A DNA stretch of 21,103 nt from Steroidobacteraceae bacterium (GTDB taxonomy: Bacteria > Pseudomonadota > Gammaproteobacteria > Steroidobacterales > Steroidobacteraceae). Below are positions 1 through 7,187 of this stretch, one piece after another. The stretch covers positions 1 to 21,103 of the forward strand of contig JAICKZ010000008.1 in assembly GCA_025927665.1 (NCBI GenBank), given 5' to 3'. The notes below the pieces were generated by a model, which saw nothing but the letters and a program-made list of their open reading frames with translations, made no database searches and was not told where the DNA came from. The position numbers were made by a program, and so were the translations under genes. How positions within the stretch are numbered: the first letter of the stretch is position 1; every line of letters starts with the position of its first letter.

Positions 1-133
1 AATTATTATGATGAAGCAAGTGGTCTGTACAAACTATTTGTGAGCAACATCACGTACACACTCTTATCAACAACATTTTTTTATCATATCGATGTCATTT
101 TTTTCTCTTCAACATCACTTCATTGCGTTCACA

Positions 134-598
134 TCACTCTAAATTGATGATGAAACGCCATTCACTTGCTTCAACGGGTGTAATTGACAGTCGATTGCCG
201 CGCTTCAGTATCAATAACTGCTTTAGTTCTTGTTCCTGATGCCGACGCAGTTCATCAAGTGTGATGATACGTTTGAATTTGCGCTGCAATTTCACATCGA
301 TCATCAACCAACGCGGATCATCACACTTACTGGCAGCGTCATAATGATCATGTTTACGATCAAACTGCGTTGGATCAGGGTATGCCGCACGACTGATGGT
401 AACAACACCCGCAATTCCAGGTTGTGCACAGCTAGAATGATAGAAGAAGGCTTGATCATTCACCTGCATTTGATCACGCATGAAGTTACGTACCTGATAA
501 TTGCGTACTCCATCCCAACAAGTACTCTGTTTTGGCGCAGCTACCAGATCATCAATACTAAAAGCATCAGGTTCGGATTTAAGTAGCCAGTAATGCAT
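134..598 (-). CDS. EVE domain-containing protein (THYN1-like)
   Basis: A 154-residue cytosolic protein that is one EVE domain for its whole length. The start MHYWLLKSEPDAFS and the segment WDGVRNYQVRNFMRD near residues 28-42 are typical of the family, as are the later PDPTQFDRKHDHYD and the region around WLMIDVK. EVE domains share a fold with PUA and YTH domains and are thought to bind modified nucleic-acid bases; the precise substrate of bacterial stand-alone members is not settled. It lies 7 bases after the stop of the 5-formyl-THF cyclo-ligase gene on the same strand, so it is probably the last gene of the zapA-6S-cyclo-ligase unit. Family identity is seen directly; the ligand is unknown. 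Confidence 0.9.
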   Translation of the reverse strand: MHYWLLKSEPDAFSIDDLVAAPKQSTCWDGVRNYQVRNFMRDQMQVNDQAFFYHSSCAQPGIAGVVTISRAAYPDPTQFDRKHDHYDAASKCDDPRWLMIDVKLQRKFKRIITLDELRRHQEQELKQLLILKRGNRLSITPVEASEWRFIINLE

Positions 599-605
599 AA
601 TGACC

Positions 606-1205
606 TCATCGATTAAAACGTATCAATGCATGTTCAGTAAGCATTGCATCCATTTGAATATCATGTGCTTGCACTTCGATTGCAGAGATTTTCTGAAATG
701 AATACGCCACACCAATCAAGATGGGTTTATGGTGCTGCAATCGGCTCATCGCTGCGAAGTAACGATCATAAAATCCACCACCCATGCCTAATCGATGGCC
801 TGCATCATCAAAGCCAACGGTGGGAACCAACACCACGTCCAGCATACGTACTGCCACTGGCGAAGATCTGACGATGAGTTGCTGCATGCCCCAGCGATGT
901 TTGATTAATAATGAACCAGGTTTGAAGGGGCAAAATATCATCTGGCTGCGTTGCATGTTCACAATCTGCGGAATAAAAACTTTGCAACCACGTTGCCAGG
1001 CAAGATTGATTAGCGGTTGCAAGTTTATTTCTTCGTCAGTTGCAAGGTAAACCGCAATGCGTTGGCCGCGGTGCAACCATCCAGAACGCGCCAAAAGTTG
1101 TTTAATGCGATTTGCAGCGAAGTACTTGTAAGAGGTAGTGACAGCGCGACGTCGTTGACGCAATTCTCTACGCAGTTTATTACGCGATGCATTGGATGTG
1201 TGCAT
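606..1205 (-). CDS. 5-formyltetrahydrofolate cyclo-ligase
   Basis: Converts 5-formyl-THF to 5,10-methenyl-THF with ATP, returning stored folate to one-carbon metabolism (MTHFS / YgfA family). The diagnostic C-terminal motif LGMGGGFYDRYF is present, followed by PILIGVAYSFQ; the N-terminal KLRRELRQRRRAV stretch is the basic helix that opens most family members. The frame is open to a GTG at 1241, but that lies inside the 3' strand of the 6S RNA terminal stem. The ATGs at 1214 and 1205 are more natural; I chose 1205 because it leaves the usual short leader before KLRRELRQ. None has a good Shine-Dalgarno. Position directly after 6S RNA is the classical gammaproteobacterial arrangement, in which the two are co-transcribed. 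Confidence 0.92.
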   Translation of the reverse strand: MHTSNASRNKLRRELRQRRRAVTTSYKYFAANRIKQLLARSGWLHRGQRIAVYLATDEEINLQPLINLAWQRGCKVFIPQIVNMQRSQMIFCPFKPGSLLIKHRWGMQQLIVRSSPVAVRMLDVVLVPTVGFDDAGHRLGMGGGFYDRYFAAMSRLQHHKPILIGVAYSFQKISAIEVQAHDIQMDAMLTEHALIRFNR

Positions 1206-1233
1206 TGAGAGCATCAGCACATACAAAAGAGGA

Positions 1234-1423
1234 GGCGCCACCCGCTTATGCCGTCATAGCCATTGCTCTCGACACGGAGCAATAGGTGGGACCTAGCTAC
1301 GGCACATAAGGCTTTCCGTTTTGACACGGACATGCACAGTGTTGCCGCAAGCCATAGCCCCGAGGGTATTAACATTAGGGTCGAGAGGTAACCCGACATA
1401 TGTCGAACACAGCAGGCGGCGCC
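1234..1423 (-). ncRNA. ssrS: 6S RNA
   Basis: Global regulator that binds the sigma-70 RNA polymerase holoenzyme by imitating an open promoter. Read on the minus strand, the two ends (about 1423-1411 and 1234-1246) form a closing stem of about 13 bp starting GGCGCC/GGCGCC with one G-U pair. The interior has the conserved 6S core: GGGGCTATGGCTTGCGGC, then GTGCATGTCCGT, then CGGAAAGCCTT, matching the E. coli segment GCATGCTCGGTCCGTCCGAG with AAGCCTT after it. Length of about 190 nt and location between zapA and the cyclo-ligase gene are both as in the known gene. The exact 5' end is inferred from the stem and an upstream TAAGAT box; the 3' end may be made by processing. Confidence 0.93.
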
Positions 1424-1430
1424 AAGCTGA

Positions 1431-1436
1431 ATCTTA
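1431..1436 (-). promoter_or_regulatory. Candidate -10 box of the 6S RNA promoter
   Basis: TAAGAT on the minus strand ends 7 bases before the start of the 6S closing stem, the expected distance from a -10 box to +1. No convincing -35 is found at 16-18 bp (the sequence there is TAGTAC/CTAGTA), so this is a placement argument, not a strong promoter match. Confidence 0.4.
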
Positions 1437-1598
1437 ATTTGATTGAGCAGAATGTACTAGCACCTTTGTCGAAAATAGCGGCAATCATTTTTCTTGATGA
1501 CCTGTAAGGCAATCCATGAGCCCATTATCGAGCCCGTTATTACAGATAGTGTTTAAGCGAGGCGTTGCAAGGCTCTTCAATACTGCGCAATGAGAGGT

Positions 1599-1913
1599 TC
1601 AAATTTCCAACTGCTTACCGCGGCTGATGGCAGTTTCGACGCGTTCGCGTAAATTGCGTACCCGATCGAGTAATCCCACCTCGCTACTGGATTCTTTGCG
1701 ACGGTCTTTCAATAATTCGTTGGCAATATTCAATGCAGCCATCACTGCCACGCGATCCAATCCCATCACGCTGGCACTGTCGCGAATTTCTTTCATCTTG
1801 TTGTTTAAATATTCTGCGGCGTCTAGTAGATCGGTGCGTTCTTCCATCGGGCAAGCGACTTGATATTCTTTTTCCAGAATTCGGACGCTGACACGTGTCA
1901 TGCGATCGTTCAT
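1599..1913 (-). CDS. zapA: Cell division protein ZapA
   Basis: A 104-residue cytosolic FtsZ-ring stabiliser. The N-terminal beta-strand segment VSVRILEKEYQVACPMEE followed by LLDAAEYLNNKMKEIRD is the ZapA family signature, then MGLDRVAVMAALNIANELL and a long C-terminal coiled coil (about residues 65-104) that mediates tetramerisation. The ATG at 1913 overlaps the stop of the upstream TIGR02449 gene by 4 bases (ATGA); a second in-frame ATG four codons later is possible and leaves the domain intact. It is followed at a distance of about 175 bases by 6S RNA, the standard neighbour. No internal terminator is obvious between zapA and 6S RNA. Confidence 0.95.
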   Translation of the reverse strand: MNDRMTRVSVRILEKEYQVACPMEERTDLLDAAEYLNNKMKEIRDSASVMGLDRVAVMAALNIANELLKDRRKESSSEVGLLDRVRNLRERVETAISRGKQLEI

Positions 1914-2143
1914 GCAGTGTGCTCCATGGATTTCAGGCGGCCAATCATTCCCTCTACGCGCGCACGCACCGATTCATTTTTTTGCAATAGACCGGCGCGC
2001 TCCGAAACTAATATTTCATTGCGTTGCCGCAATGCATAATTTTCTTCCTTAATTTGATTCAGTGTATTTACTAGTTCCTCTACTCGCTTTTCGAGGCGGC
2101 GTAACTCTTGTTCAAAGGACGATTTGGCGGGAGAGTCGTTCAT
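1910..2143 (-). CDS. TIGR02449 family coiled-coil protein (ZapB-like)
   Basis: A 77-residue cytosolic protein that is almost entirely coiled coil: residues about 8-70 show heptads such as LRRLEKRVEELVNTLNQI, then NYALRQRNEILVSERAGLL. The sequence and the position immediately upstream of zapA match the TIGR02449 family of gammaproteobacteria. By size and architecture it resembles ZapB, the ZapA partner, and the 4-nt overlap with zapA suggests translational coupling. A division-ring role is inferred from this context. Its start is only about 45 bases from the divergently transcribed UPF0149 gene, so both promoters must be packed into that gap. Confidence 0.85.
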   Translation of the reverse strand: MNDSPAKSSFEQELRRLEKRVEELVNTLNQIKEENYALRQRNEILVSERAGLLQKNESVRARVEGMIGRLKSMEHTA

Positions 2144-2233
2144 GGCTGGACGATGCGGCTTGTGAGAAATGAAAACAGTTAATAGCAGATGTTGAGTATG
2201 AACTCAATGCATGCACAGTGCTACCATAGGCAG

Positions 2234-2824
2234 ATGCTGAACGTTACCTTTGCTGAAATCAATGCTGAACTGCATGAGATCGAACCAGAACTGGACGCTG
2301 CCGAAGCGCACGGTTGCCTATGCGGTGTTCTTTGCACCATTAAAAGTCTTTCCGCTCAGGATTGGCTGAATGAATTGCTGATAACCGAACAGAGCGACGA
2401 CACAATGGTCGCGATGACGTTGCCGCCGTTACTAGAAACCTCGGCATTGGAACAGTTATTTACCGAAACGCATAATGCATTGCACGGTGACGCCATGGAA
2501 TTCACACTGTTGTTGCCTGACGATGACTCACCATTGGCAATTCGCGTTGCGGCGATGGCGCAATGGGTAAGTGGGTTTTTGTATGGATTTGGTACGGGCG
2601 CTGCTGCGTTGGATGACGTTCCGGATTCAGTTACCGAAGCGTTGCAAGACTTTACGCAAATAGCTCGCGCCAATCCTGATGAAGTTGCTGAAACCGAAGA
2701 GGATGAAAGCGCTTACGTCGAATTGATTGAATATCTACGTGCCGCTGTGCAGGTGTTGTACGATGAACTTGCAGTGTGGCGTGCCACTCAGCCGTCACGA
2801 CCGTCACCGGGATTTTTGAATTAA
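2234..2824 (+). CDS. UPF0149 (YgfB/YecA) family protein
   Basis: Cytosolic, acidic, mainly helical protein of the UPF0149 family. The signature HGCLCGVLC lies about 30 residues in, followed by the family's acidic body, the central QWVSGFLYGFG segment, and the terminal EYLRAAVQVLYDEL helix. The frame is open back to ATGs at 2189, 2198 and 2207. The ATG at 2234 is preferred because MLNVTFAEINAELHEIEPEL matches the usual family beginning, but none of the starts has a strong Shine-Dalgarno. It heads the operon that continues into pepP 49 bases later, as in Pseudomonas. YgfB in Pseudomonas is reported to modulate gene expression; no function here follows from sequence alone. Confidence 0.85.
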   Translation: MLNVTFAEINAELHEIEPELDAAEAHGCLCGVLCTIKSLSAQDWLNELLITEQSDDTMVAMTLPPLLETSALEQLFTETHNALHGDAMEFTLLLPDDDSPLAIRVAAMAQWVSGFLYGFGTGAAALDDVPDSVTEALQDFTQIARANPDEVAETEEDESAYVELIEYLRAAVQVLYDELAVWRATQPSRPSPGFLN

Positions 2825-2873
2825 AATTTGCCTTTGAATTAAGTTGAATTAACCACTCATCATTTTCACCATC

Positions 2874-4181
2874 ATGCCCAGCAACGAATATCAGCAACGT
2901 CGTAAACAATTACTAAAAATGATCGGCAAAGGTGGCATCGCCATTCTGCCCACCGCACCCGAACGACAACGCAACAACGATGTGCAGTATCACTATCGGC
3001 CCGCCAGTGATTTTTTCTATCTCACCGGCTTTAATGAACCTGAAGCAGTCGCCGTGTTGGTGCCAGGGCGCAAGCAGGCGGAATATATTTTATTCGTACG
3101 TGATCGTGATGCCACGCGCGAAATTTGGGATGGCAGACGTGCAGGCCCAGAAGGTGCAGTCAAACAATTTAATGCTGATGATGCGTTTCCCATGGACGAT
3201 ATCGATGAAATTTTGCCTGGCTTGATGGAGCATTGCGAACGCGTGTACTACACCATGGGTGTCAGTGCGGAGTTTGATCATCGGGTGATCGGTTGGGTGA
3301 ATGGCTTGAAAGCGCAAGGTCGTGCAGGCATTCATCCGCCACAAGAATTTATCGCGCTGGATCATCTACTGCATGACATGCGTTTGTACAAATCGCGTGG
3401 TGAAACAGCGCTGATGCAACGCTCTGCCGACATTGCCGTGGGTGCGCATGAACGCGCCATGAAGTTTGTTCAGCCTGGTCGCAAGGAATATCAGGTGATG
3501 GCTGAGTTACTGCACGAGTTTCATCGTCACGAAGCGGATATTTCTTATCATCCCATTGTTGGTGGTGGCGCCAACAGTTGCATTCTGCATTATCACGAAA
3601 ACAATGCGGTTTTGAATGATGGCGATTTGCTATTAATCGACGCCGGCTGTGAGTATGGCCTATATGCATCCGATATCACGCGCACTTTTCCAGTCAATGG
3701 TCGATATACGCCCGAACAACGCGCCGTATACGAAGTGGTGCTCAATGCACAATATGCCGCCATTGCTGCAACCAAACCGGGTAATCATTGGAATGCCCCT
3801 CATGATGCCGCGGTGCGAAGTATTACGCAGGGCTTGACCAAGATTGGTTTGTTGAAAGGTAAGTTGCCTGCGTTGATCAAAGACGGTGCTTATAAACAAT
3901 TTTTCATGCATCGCACGGGGCATTGGTTGGGCATGGATGTGCATGATGTGGGTGATTACAAAGTGGGCGACGAATGGCGAGTGCTGGAACCAGGTATGGC
4001 ACTCACGGTTGAACCGGGCATTTATATTCCTGCCGGTTCAAAGGGAATTCATAAACGCTGGTGGAACATCGGTGTACGTATCGAAGATGATGTCGTCGTC
4101 ACCAAGAATGGTTGTCATGTGCTGACAGGCGCGTTGGCGAAAGAACCGGATGAGGTTGAAAAGTTGATGTCGGCTGCATGA
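2874..4181 (+). CDS. pepP: Xaa-Pro aminopeptidase (aminopeptidase P II)
   Basis: Cytosolic dimanganese peptidase that removes the N-terminal residue from peptides with proline in position two. At 435 residues it has family length, with an N-terminal creatinase-like domain (to about 170) and a C-terminal pita-bread catalytic domain. All five metal ligands are visible: D256 in LLIDAG, D267 in ASDITR, H350 in HRTGHWLGMDVHD, E380 in TVEPGIYI and E404 in GVRIEDD. The substrate-side histidine in ILHYHENN is also present. The Shine-Dalgarno is poor (CACCATC before the ATG), so translation may depend on the upstream gene. It overlaps the next gene by 4 bases (ATGA). In relatives the next gene is ubiH; here another gene intervenes. 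Confidence 0.96.
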   Translation: MPSNEYQQRRKQLLKMIGKGGIAILPTAPERQRNNDVQYHYRPASDFFYLTGFNEPEAVAVLVPGRKQAEYILFVRDRDATREIWDGRRAGPEGAVKQFNADDAFPMDDIDEILPGLMEHCERVYYTMGVSAEFDHRVIGWVNGLKAQGRAGIHPPQEFIALDHLLHDMRLYKSRGETALMQRSADIAVGAHERAMKFVQPGRKEYQVMAELLHEFHRHEADISYHPIVGGGANSCILHYHENNAVLNDGDLLLIDAGCEYGLYASDITRTFPVNGRYTPEQRAVYEVVLNAQYAAIAATKPGNHWNAPHDAAVRSITQGLTKIGLLKGKLPALIKDGAYKQFFMHRTGHWLGMDVHDVGDYKVGDEWRVLEPGMALTVEPGIYIPAGSKGIHKRWWNIGVRIEDDVVVTKNGCHVLTGALAKEPDEVEKLMSAA

Positions 4182-4627
4182 GTAACTTCTCTCAGACAAC
4201 TCAACGCAAAGATAAGCAAATAACTGGATTGGCTGGTGAGCTATTTGTTGCCGCTGAGCTGCTTAAGCGTGGATTCCAAACATCAGTGACGTTTGGAAAT
4301 GCTAAGGCGATCGATTTGTTTGCACTTAATCCTTCAACAGGGCGCACATTTGCCATTCAGGTTAAGTCTCTTAGAAAGAAGAATTTCTTTCTTCTTGCCC
4401 ACAAGAATGTCGAACCAAAAAATATTTACGTTTTTGTTCTTTTAAACGACCCAGGTGAAGCCGTTCGGTATTTTATAGTTCCTGGTAGCAAACTCGCGAG
4501 CGATCCACAAAGCTTTAGGAGGTATTTCTTGGGTGAAAAAATGCCTGGTATCCACGTAAACTCTTTAATCGAGTTGGGATATGAGAATGTTTGGAGTGTT
4601 TTCGATGACACCGAACAGCCACTTTGA
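4178..4627 (+). CDS. Small PD-(D/E)XK nuclease-like protein of unknown function
   Basis: A 149-residue soluble protein not normally part of the pepP-ubiH operon. Its N-terminal half fits the PD-(D/E)XK nuclease core: helix GLAGELFVAAELLKRGF with E21, then KAIDLFAL with D46, then FAIQVKS with Q61 and K63, the usual E...D...QxK spacing and order. Strands such as NIYVFVLLND and RYFIVPG follow. There is no signal peptide or membrane segment. The coding sequence seems more A/T-rich (runs such as AAGAAGAATTTCTTTCTTC) than its neighbours, which suggests later acquisition. Its start overlaps the pepP stop by 4 bases and its end overlaps the ubiH start by 23 bases, so it is embedded without disrupting either gene. 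Nuclease activity and biological role are inferred; it could also be a non-catalytic fold member. Confidence 0.75.
   Translation: MSNFSQTTQRKDKQITGLAGELFVAAELLKRGFQTSVTFGNAKAIDLFALNPSTGRTFAIQVKSLRKKNFFLLAHKNVEPKNIYVFVLLNDPGEAVRYFIVPGSKLASDPQSFRRYFLGEKMPGIHVNSLIELGYENVWSVFDDTEQPL
4593..4596 (+). promoter_or_regulatory. Shine-Dalgarno deciding the ubiH start
   Basis: GGAG lies 8 bases before the ATG at 4605. The alternative upstream ATGs at 4581 and 4587 lack a properly spaced site, so 4605 is the preferred start although it lies inside the end of the preceding gene. Confidence 0.6.
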
Positions 4628-5909
4628 TTTCGATATAACCGCACATAACAAGCCGTATGTCGATACAAACTACGACCTTCTCATCTGCGGCGGTGGCTTG
4701 GTGGGTGCAAGCCTTGCATTGATGCTTAAACCGTTGGGATTGCGTGTTGCGTTAATCGAAGCGCATCTCTTTAGCGATAAATCACATCCGAGCTTTGATG
4801 AGCGCACGACGGCTTTGTCCAACAGCAGTCGTCGTATATTTGAAGCCATCAATGTGTGGCCTTTGTTGCAATCACAAATTACGCCTATCAAGCGTATTCA
4901 TGTTTCCGATCAAGGTCGCTTTGGATTTGCACGACTCACTGCAGAAGAACAAGGTATTGCAGCCATGGGCTATGTAGTTCCCAATTGGCAAATGGGCACG
5001 GCGTTGTGGCAGCGTTTGCAAGCAGAACAAATTGAAGTGATCGCACCTGCAAAAGTCATTCAAGTCAATGCGATTGTTCACTCCCAAGCACATCGTAGCA
5101 TTCAAGTTGAAACCAGCACGAGAACACACTCGTTGAACGCGCGACTTATCGTTGCTGCTGACGGCGCGCATTCCGTAGTGCGCGATGCGGTTGGTATTGG
5201 ACATCGACATGTTGATTACGGACAAGTGGCGGTGATTGCCAATGCACTCACTCAAAAATTTCATAACCACGTTGCTTATGAACGCTTTACGCCACGCGGA
5301 CCGGTGGCTGTTTTGCCGTTGACAGATGCACGCGTGGGATTGATATGGACGGTTGCAACACAACGCGCTGATGAAGTGTTGGGATGGAATGACAATGAAT
5401 TTCTAGCTCATTTCCAGCAAGAATTTGGTTTTCGTCTCGGCCGCTTTTTAAAAGTGGGCGAACGTCATCACTATCCATTGGCATTGATACGTGCCGATGC
5501 GCATAGTGCCGAACGTATTGCCGTGATCGGTAACGCCGCGCAAATGTTGCATCCCATTGCCGGTCAGGGATTGAATCTCGGATTGCGTGATGCCGCAACC
5601 TTGGCCGAAGTGCTTGCCGATGCGTTGCGCAATCATTCCAACAGCGTGAATCCCAATACTATGGACGCGGGCGATCACGTTGTATTACGGCGCTACAGCG
5701 AATGGCGACAACAGGATAGCAAACGCATCATTGCTTTTACCGATGGCTTGGTGCGTATGTTCAATCAGCCGTTGGGATTGATCAAATTGATTCGCGACAT
5801 GGGATTGTTGGCATTCGATATGTTACCGCTTGCTAAAGATGCGCTGTCGCAGTTGTCAGTGGGCGCGGCAGGGCATATTCCACGTCTGTCGCGCGGAGCG
5901 CCGCTGTGA
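4605..5909 (+). CDS. ubiH: 2-octaprenyl-6-methoxyphenol hydroxylase UbiH
   Basis: FAD-dependent aromatic hydroxylase of ubiquinone biosynthesis, working with the membrane-associated Ubi complex. From the 4605 start (434 residues): dinucleotide-binding ICGGGLVGASLA at 27-38, the DG motif VAADGAHSVVRDAVGI around D186-G187, and the second FAD motif VIGNAAQMLHPIAGQGLNLG at 307-326. The GN (not GD) with AAQ.LHPIAGQG is the form usual for UbiH and separates it from UbiI/UbiF, which have GDAAH. About 26 residues precede the Rossmann strand, longer than usual, and part of this leader is encoded within the overlap with the nuclease-like gene. The stop overlaps the GTG start of the next gene (GTGA). 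Assignment is strong from motif and operon position. Confidence 0.9.
   Translation: MTPNSHFDFDITAHNKPYVDTNYDLLICGGGLVGASLALMLKPLGLRVALIEAHLFSDKSHPSFDERTTALSNSSRRIFEAINVWPLLQSQITPIKRIHVSDQGRFGFARLTAEEQGIAAMGYVVPNWQMGTALWQRLQAEQIEVIAPAKVIQVNAIVHSQAHRSIQVETSTRTHSLNARLIVAADGAHSVVRDAVGIGHRHVDYGQVAVIANALTQKFHNHVAYERFTPRGPVAVLPLTDARVGLIWTVATQRADEVLGWNDNEFLAHFQQEFGFRLGRFLKVGERHHYPLALIRADAHSAERIAVIGNAAQMLHPIAGQGLNLGLRDAATLAEVLADALRNHSNSVNPNTMDAGDHVVLRRYSEWRQQDSKRIIAFTDGLVRMFNQPLGLIKLIRDMGLLAFDMLPLAKDALSQLSVGAAGHIPRLSRGAPL
5895..5898 (+). promoter_or_regulatory. Shine-Dalgarno supporting a GTG start of the ubiI-like gene
   Basis: GGAG lies 7 bases before the GTG at 5906, inside the last codons of ubiH. 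It supports GTG initiation and translational coupling of the two hydroxylases. Confidence 0.6.
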
Positions 5910-7159
5910 ACAAACATCAACTCGATTTTGATATCGTGATATGCGGTGGCGGAATGGTGGGTGCCACGCTCACGGCATTGCTTGCCACTGATCGTCACCT
6001 GAAAAGTTTGCGCATTGCATTGATCGAAGCACAGATTCTATCGCCACCGACCGATGAAGTTGATGTGCGTGTCTCAGCCATCTCACGCGCATCGGAGCGA
6101 ATATTATCGCATTGTGGTGCATGGAGTTTAATCCAGCCATCACGACGCTGTGCTTATCAAGACATGATGGTATGGGACGGAGAAAGCATTGCGCCTGATT
6201 TAAACAACACCCAACTAGCATTGCATTTTTCAGCGGCCAGCATGGCCGAACCTAATTTGGGTTACATCATTGCCAACAACTGCGTGCAGTGGGCGGCGCT
6301 TGAACGTTGCAATCAACTGGGTGTCACGCGTTTTGCAACTGCATTGTCATCCGTCAAATTTGAAGAAACGCATGCATTGATTCAACTGAATGATGGCCGC
6401 TCCATCACAGCATCTCTTGTCGTGGGCGCCGATGGTACCAAAAGCGTCAGTCGAGACTGCGCGGATATTAAAGCGCATGTCAAATCTTACGAGCAGTCGG
6501 CGCTGGTTATTCATGTACGCACCGAGCACCCACATCAACACACCGCGTGGCAACGATTTTTGTCTGCTGGACCTATTGCGTTCCTGCCGTTGAACGATGG
6601 GCGCAGTTCAATTGTATGGACCACCACTCCAGATCATGCGGCTCAGTTGTTAAAATTGGATGATGTCGCGCTCGCTGTTGCGATTGGCCATGCCAGTGAT
6701 TACGTGTTGGGTGATATAGAGATCGCAGGTGTGCGCGCGGCTTTTCCCTTGCAATTTGCACATGTGGATGAATATTGTCGTCCACGTTTTGTATTGGTTG
6801 GCGATGCAGCACACAGCATTCATCCGCTTGCAGGGCAAGGGGTTAATTTGGGAATGATGGACGCCGCGTCACTCGTGCAGGTGTTAAGCGATGCTCATCA
6901 AGCGGGGGCGAGTGCCGATGCTTTGAGTGAACTGCATGTGTTGCGTCGTTTCGAACGTTGGCGTAAATCCGAAAACACGGTCGCGCTAGGGATGGTCGAC
7001 ACGCTCAATCGTCTGTTCAGCAATGACAATATGACGGTCGGTATGGTGCGTCGTACTGGATTGCGTGCCGTGGAGAATGTACCGATGCTGAAGCGATTCT
7101 TCACGCAACATGCATTAGGTATTGCAGGTGATGCGCCGAGGATGGTGAAGGCGGTCTAA
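5906..7159 (+). CDS. ubiI: UbiI/VisC-like FAD-dependent ubiquinone hydroxylase
   Basis: A 417-residue paralogue of the preceding UbiH. Visible motifs are VICGGGMVGATL at 11-22 (FAD beta-alpha-beta), VVGADGTKSVSRD at 172-184 (DG motif) and VLVGDAAHSIHPLAGQGVNL at 297-316 (GD motif). The GDAAH form is typical of UbiI/UbiF/UbiL rather than UbiH. Position after ubiH is that of visC (ubiI), which hydroxylates C5 of the ring, but these hydroxylases vary in regioselectivity among gammaproteobacteria, so UbiF- or UbiL-type activity cannot be excluded. It begins with GTG overlapping the ubiH stop. Its 3' end converges on the lytic transglycosylase gene, with 28 bases between stop codons and no clear terminator. 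Confidence 0.82.
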   Translation: MNKHQLDFDIVICGGGMVGATLTALLATDRHLKSLRIALIEAQILSPPTDEVDVRVSAISRASERILSHCGAWSLIQPSRRCAYQDMMVWDGESIAPDLNNTQLALHFSAASMAEPNLGYIIANNCVQWAALERCNQLGVTRFATALSSVKFEETHALIQLNDGRSITASLVVGADGTKSVSRDCADIKAHVKSYEQSALVIHVRTEHPHQHTAWQRFLSAGPIAFLPLNDGRSSIVWTTTPDHAAQLLKLDDVALAVAIGHASDYVLGDIEIAGVRAAFPLQFAHVDEYCRPRFVLVGDAAHSIHPLAGQGVNLGMMDAASLVQVLSDAHQAGASADALSELHVLRRFERWRKSENTVALGMVDTLNRLFSNDNMTVGMVRRTGLRAVENVPMLKRFFTQHALGIAGDAPRMVKAV

Positions 7160-7187
7160 AGGTATTAAAGAAAAATTCAACGAACCA

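Noticed and set aside
1..147. A plus-strand frame open from the first base to a TGA at 145-147.
   Set aside because: It is A/T-rich low-complexity sequence full of Phe, Ser and Thr, has no recognisable domain and runs into the 3' end of the EVE gene; open frames of this length are expected by chance at a window edge.
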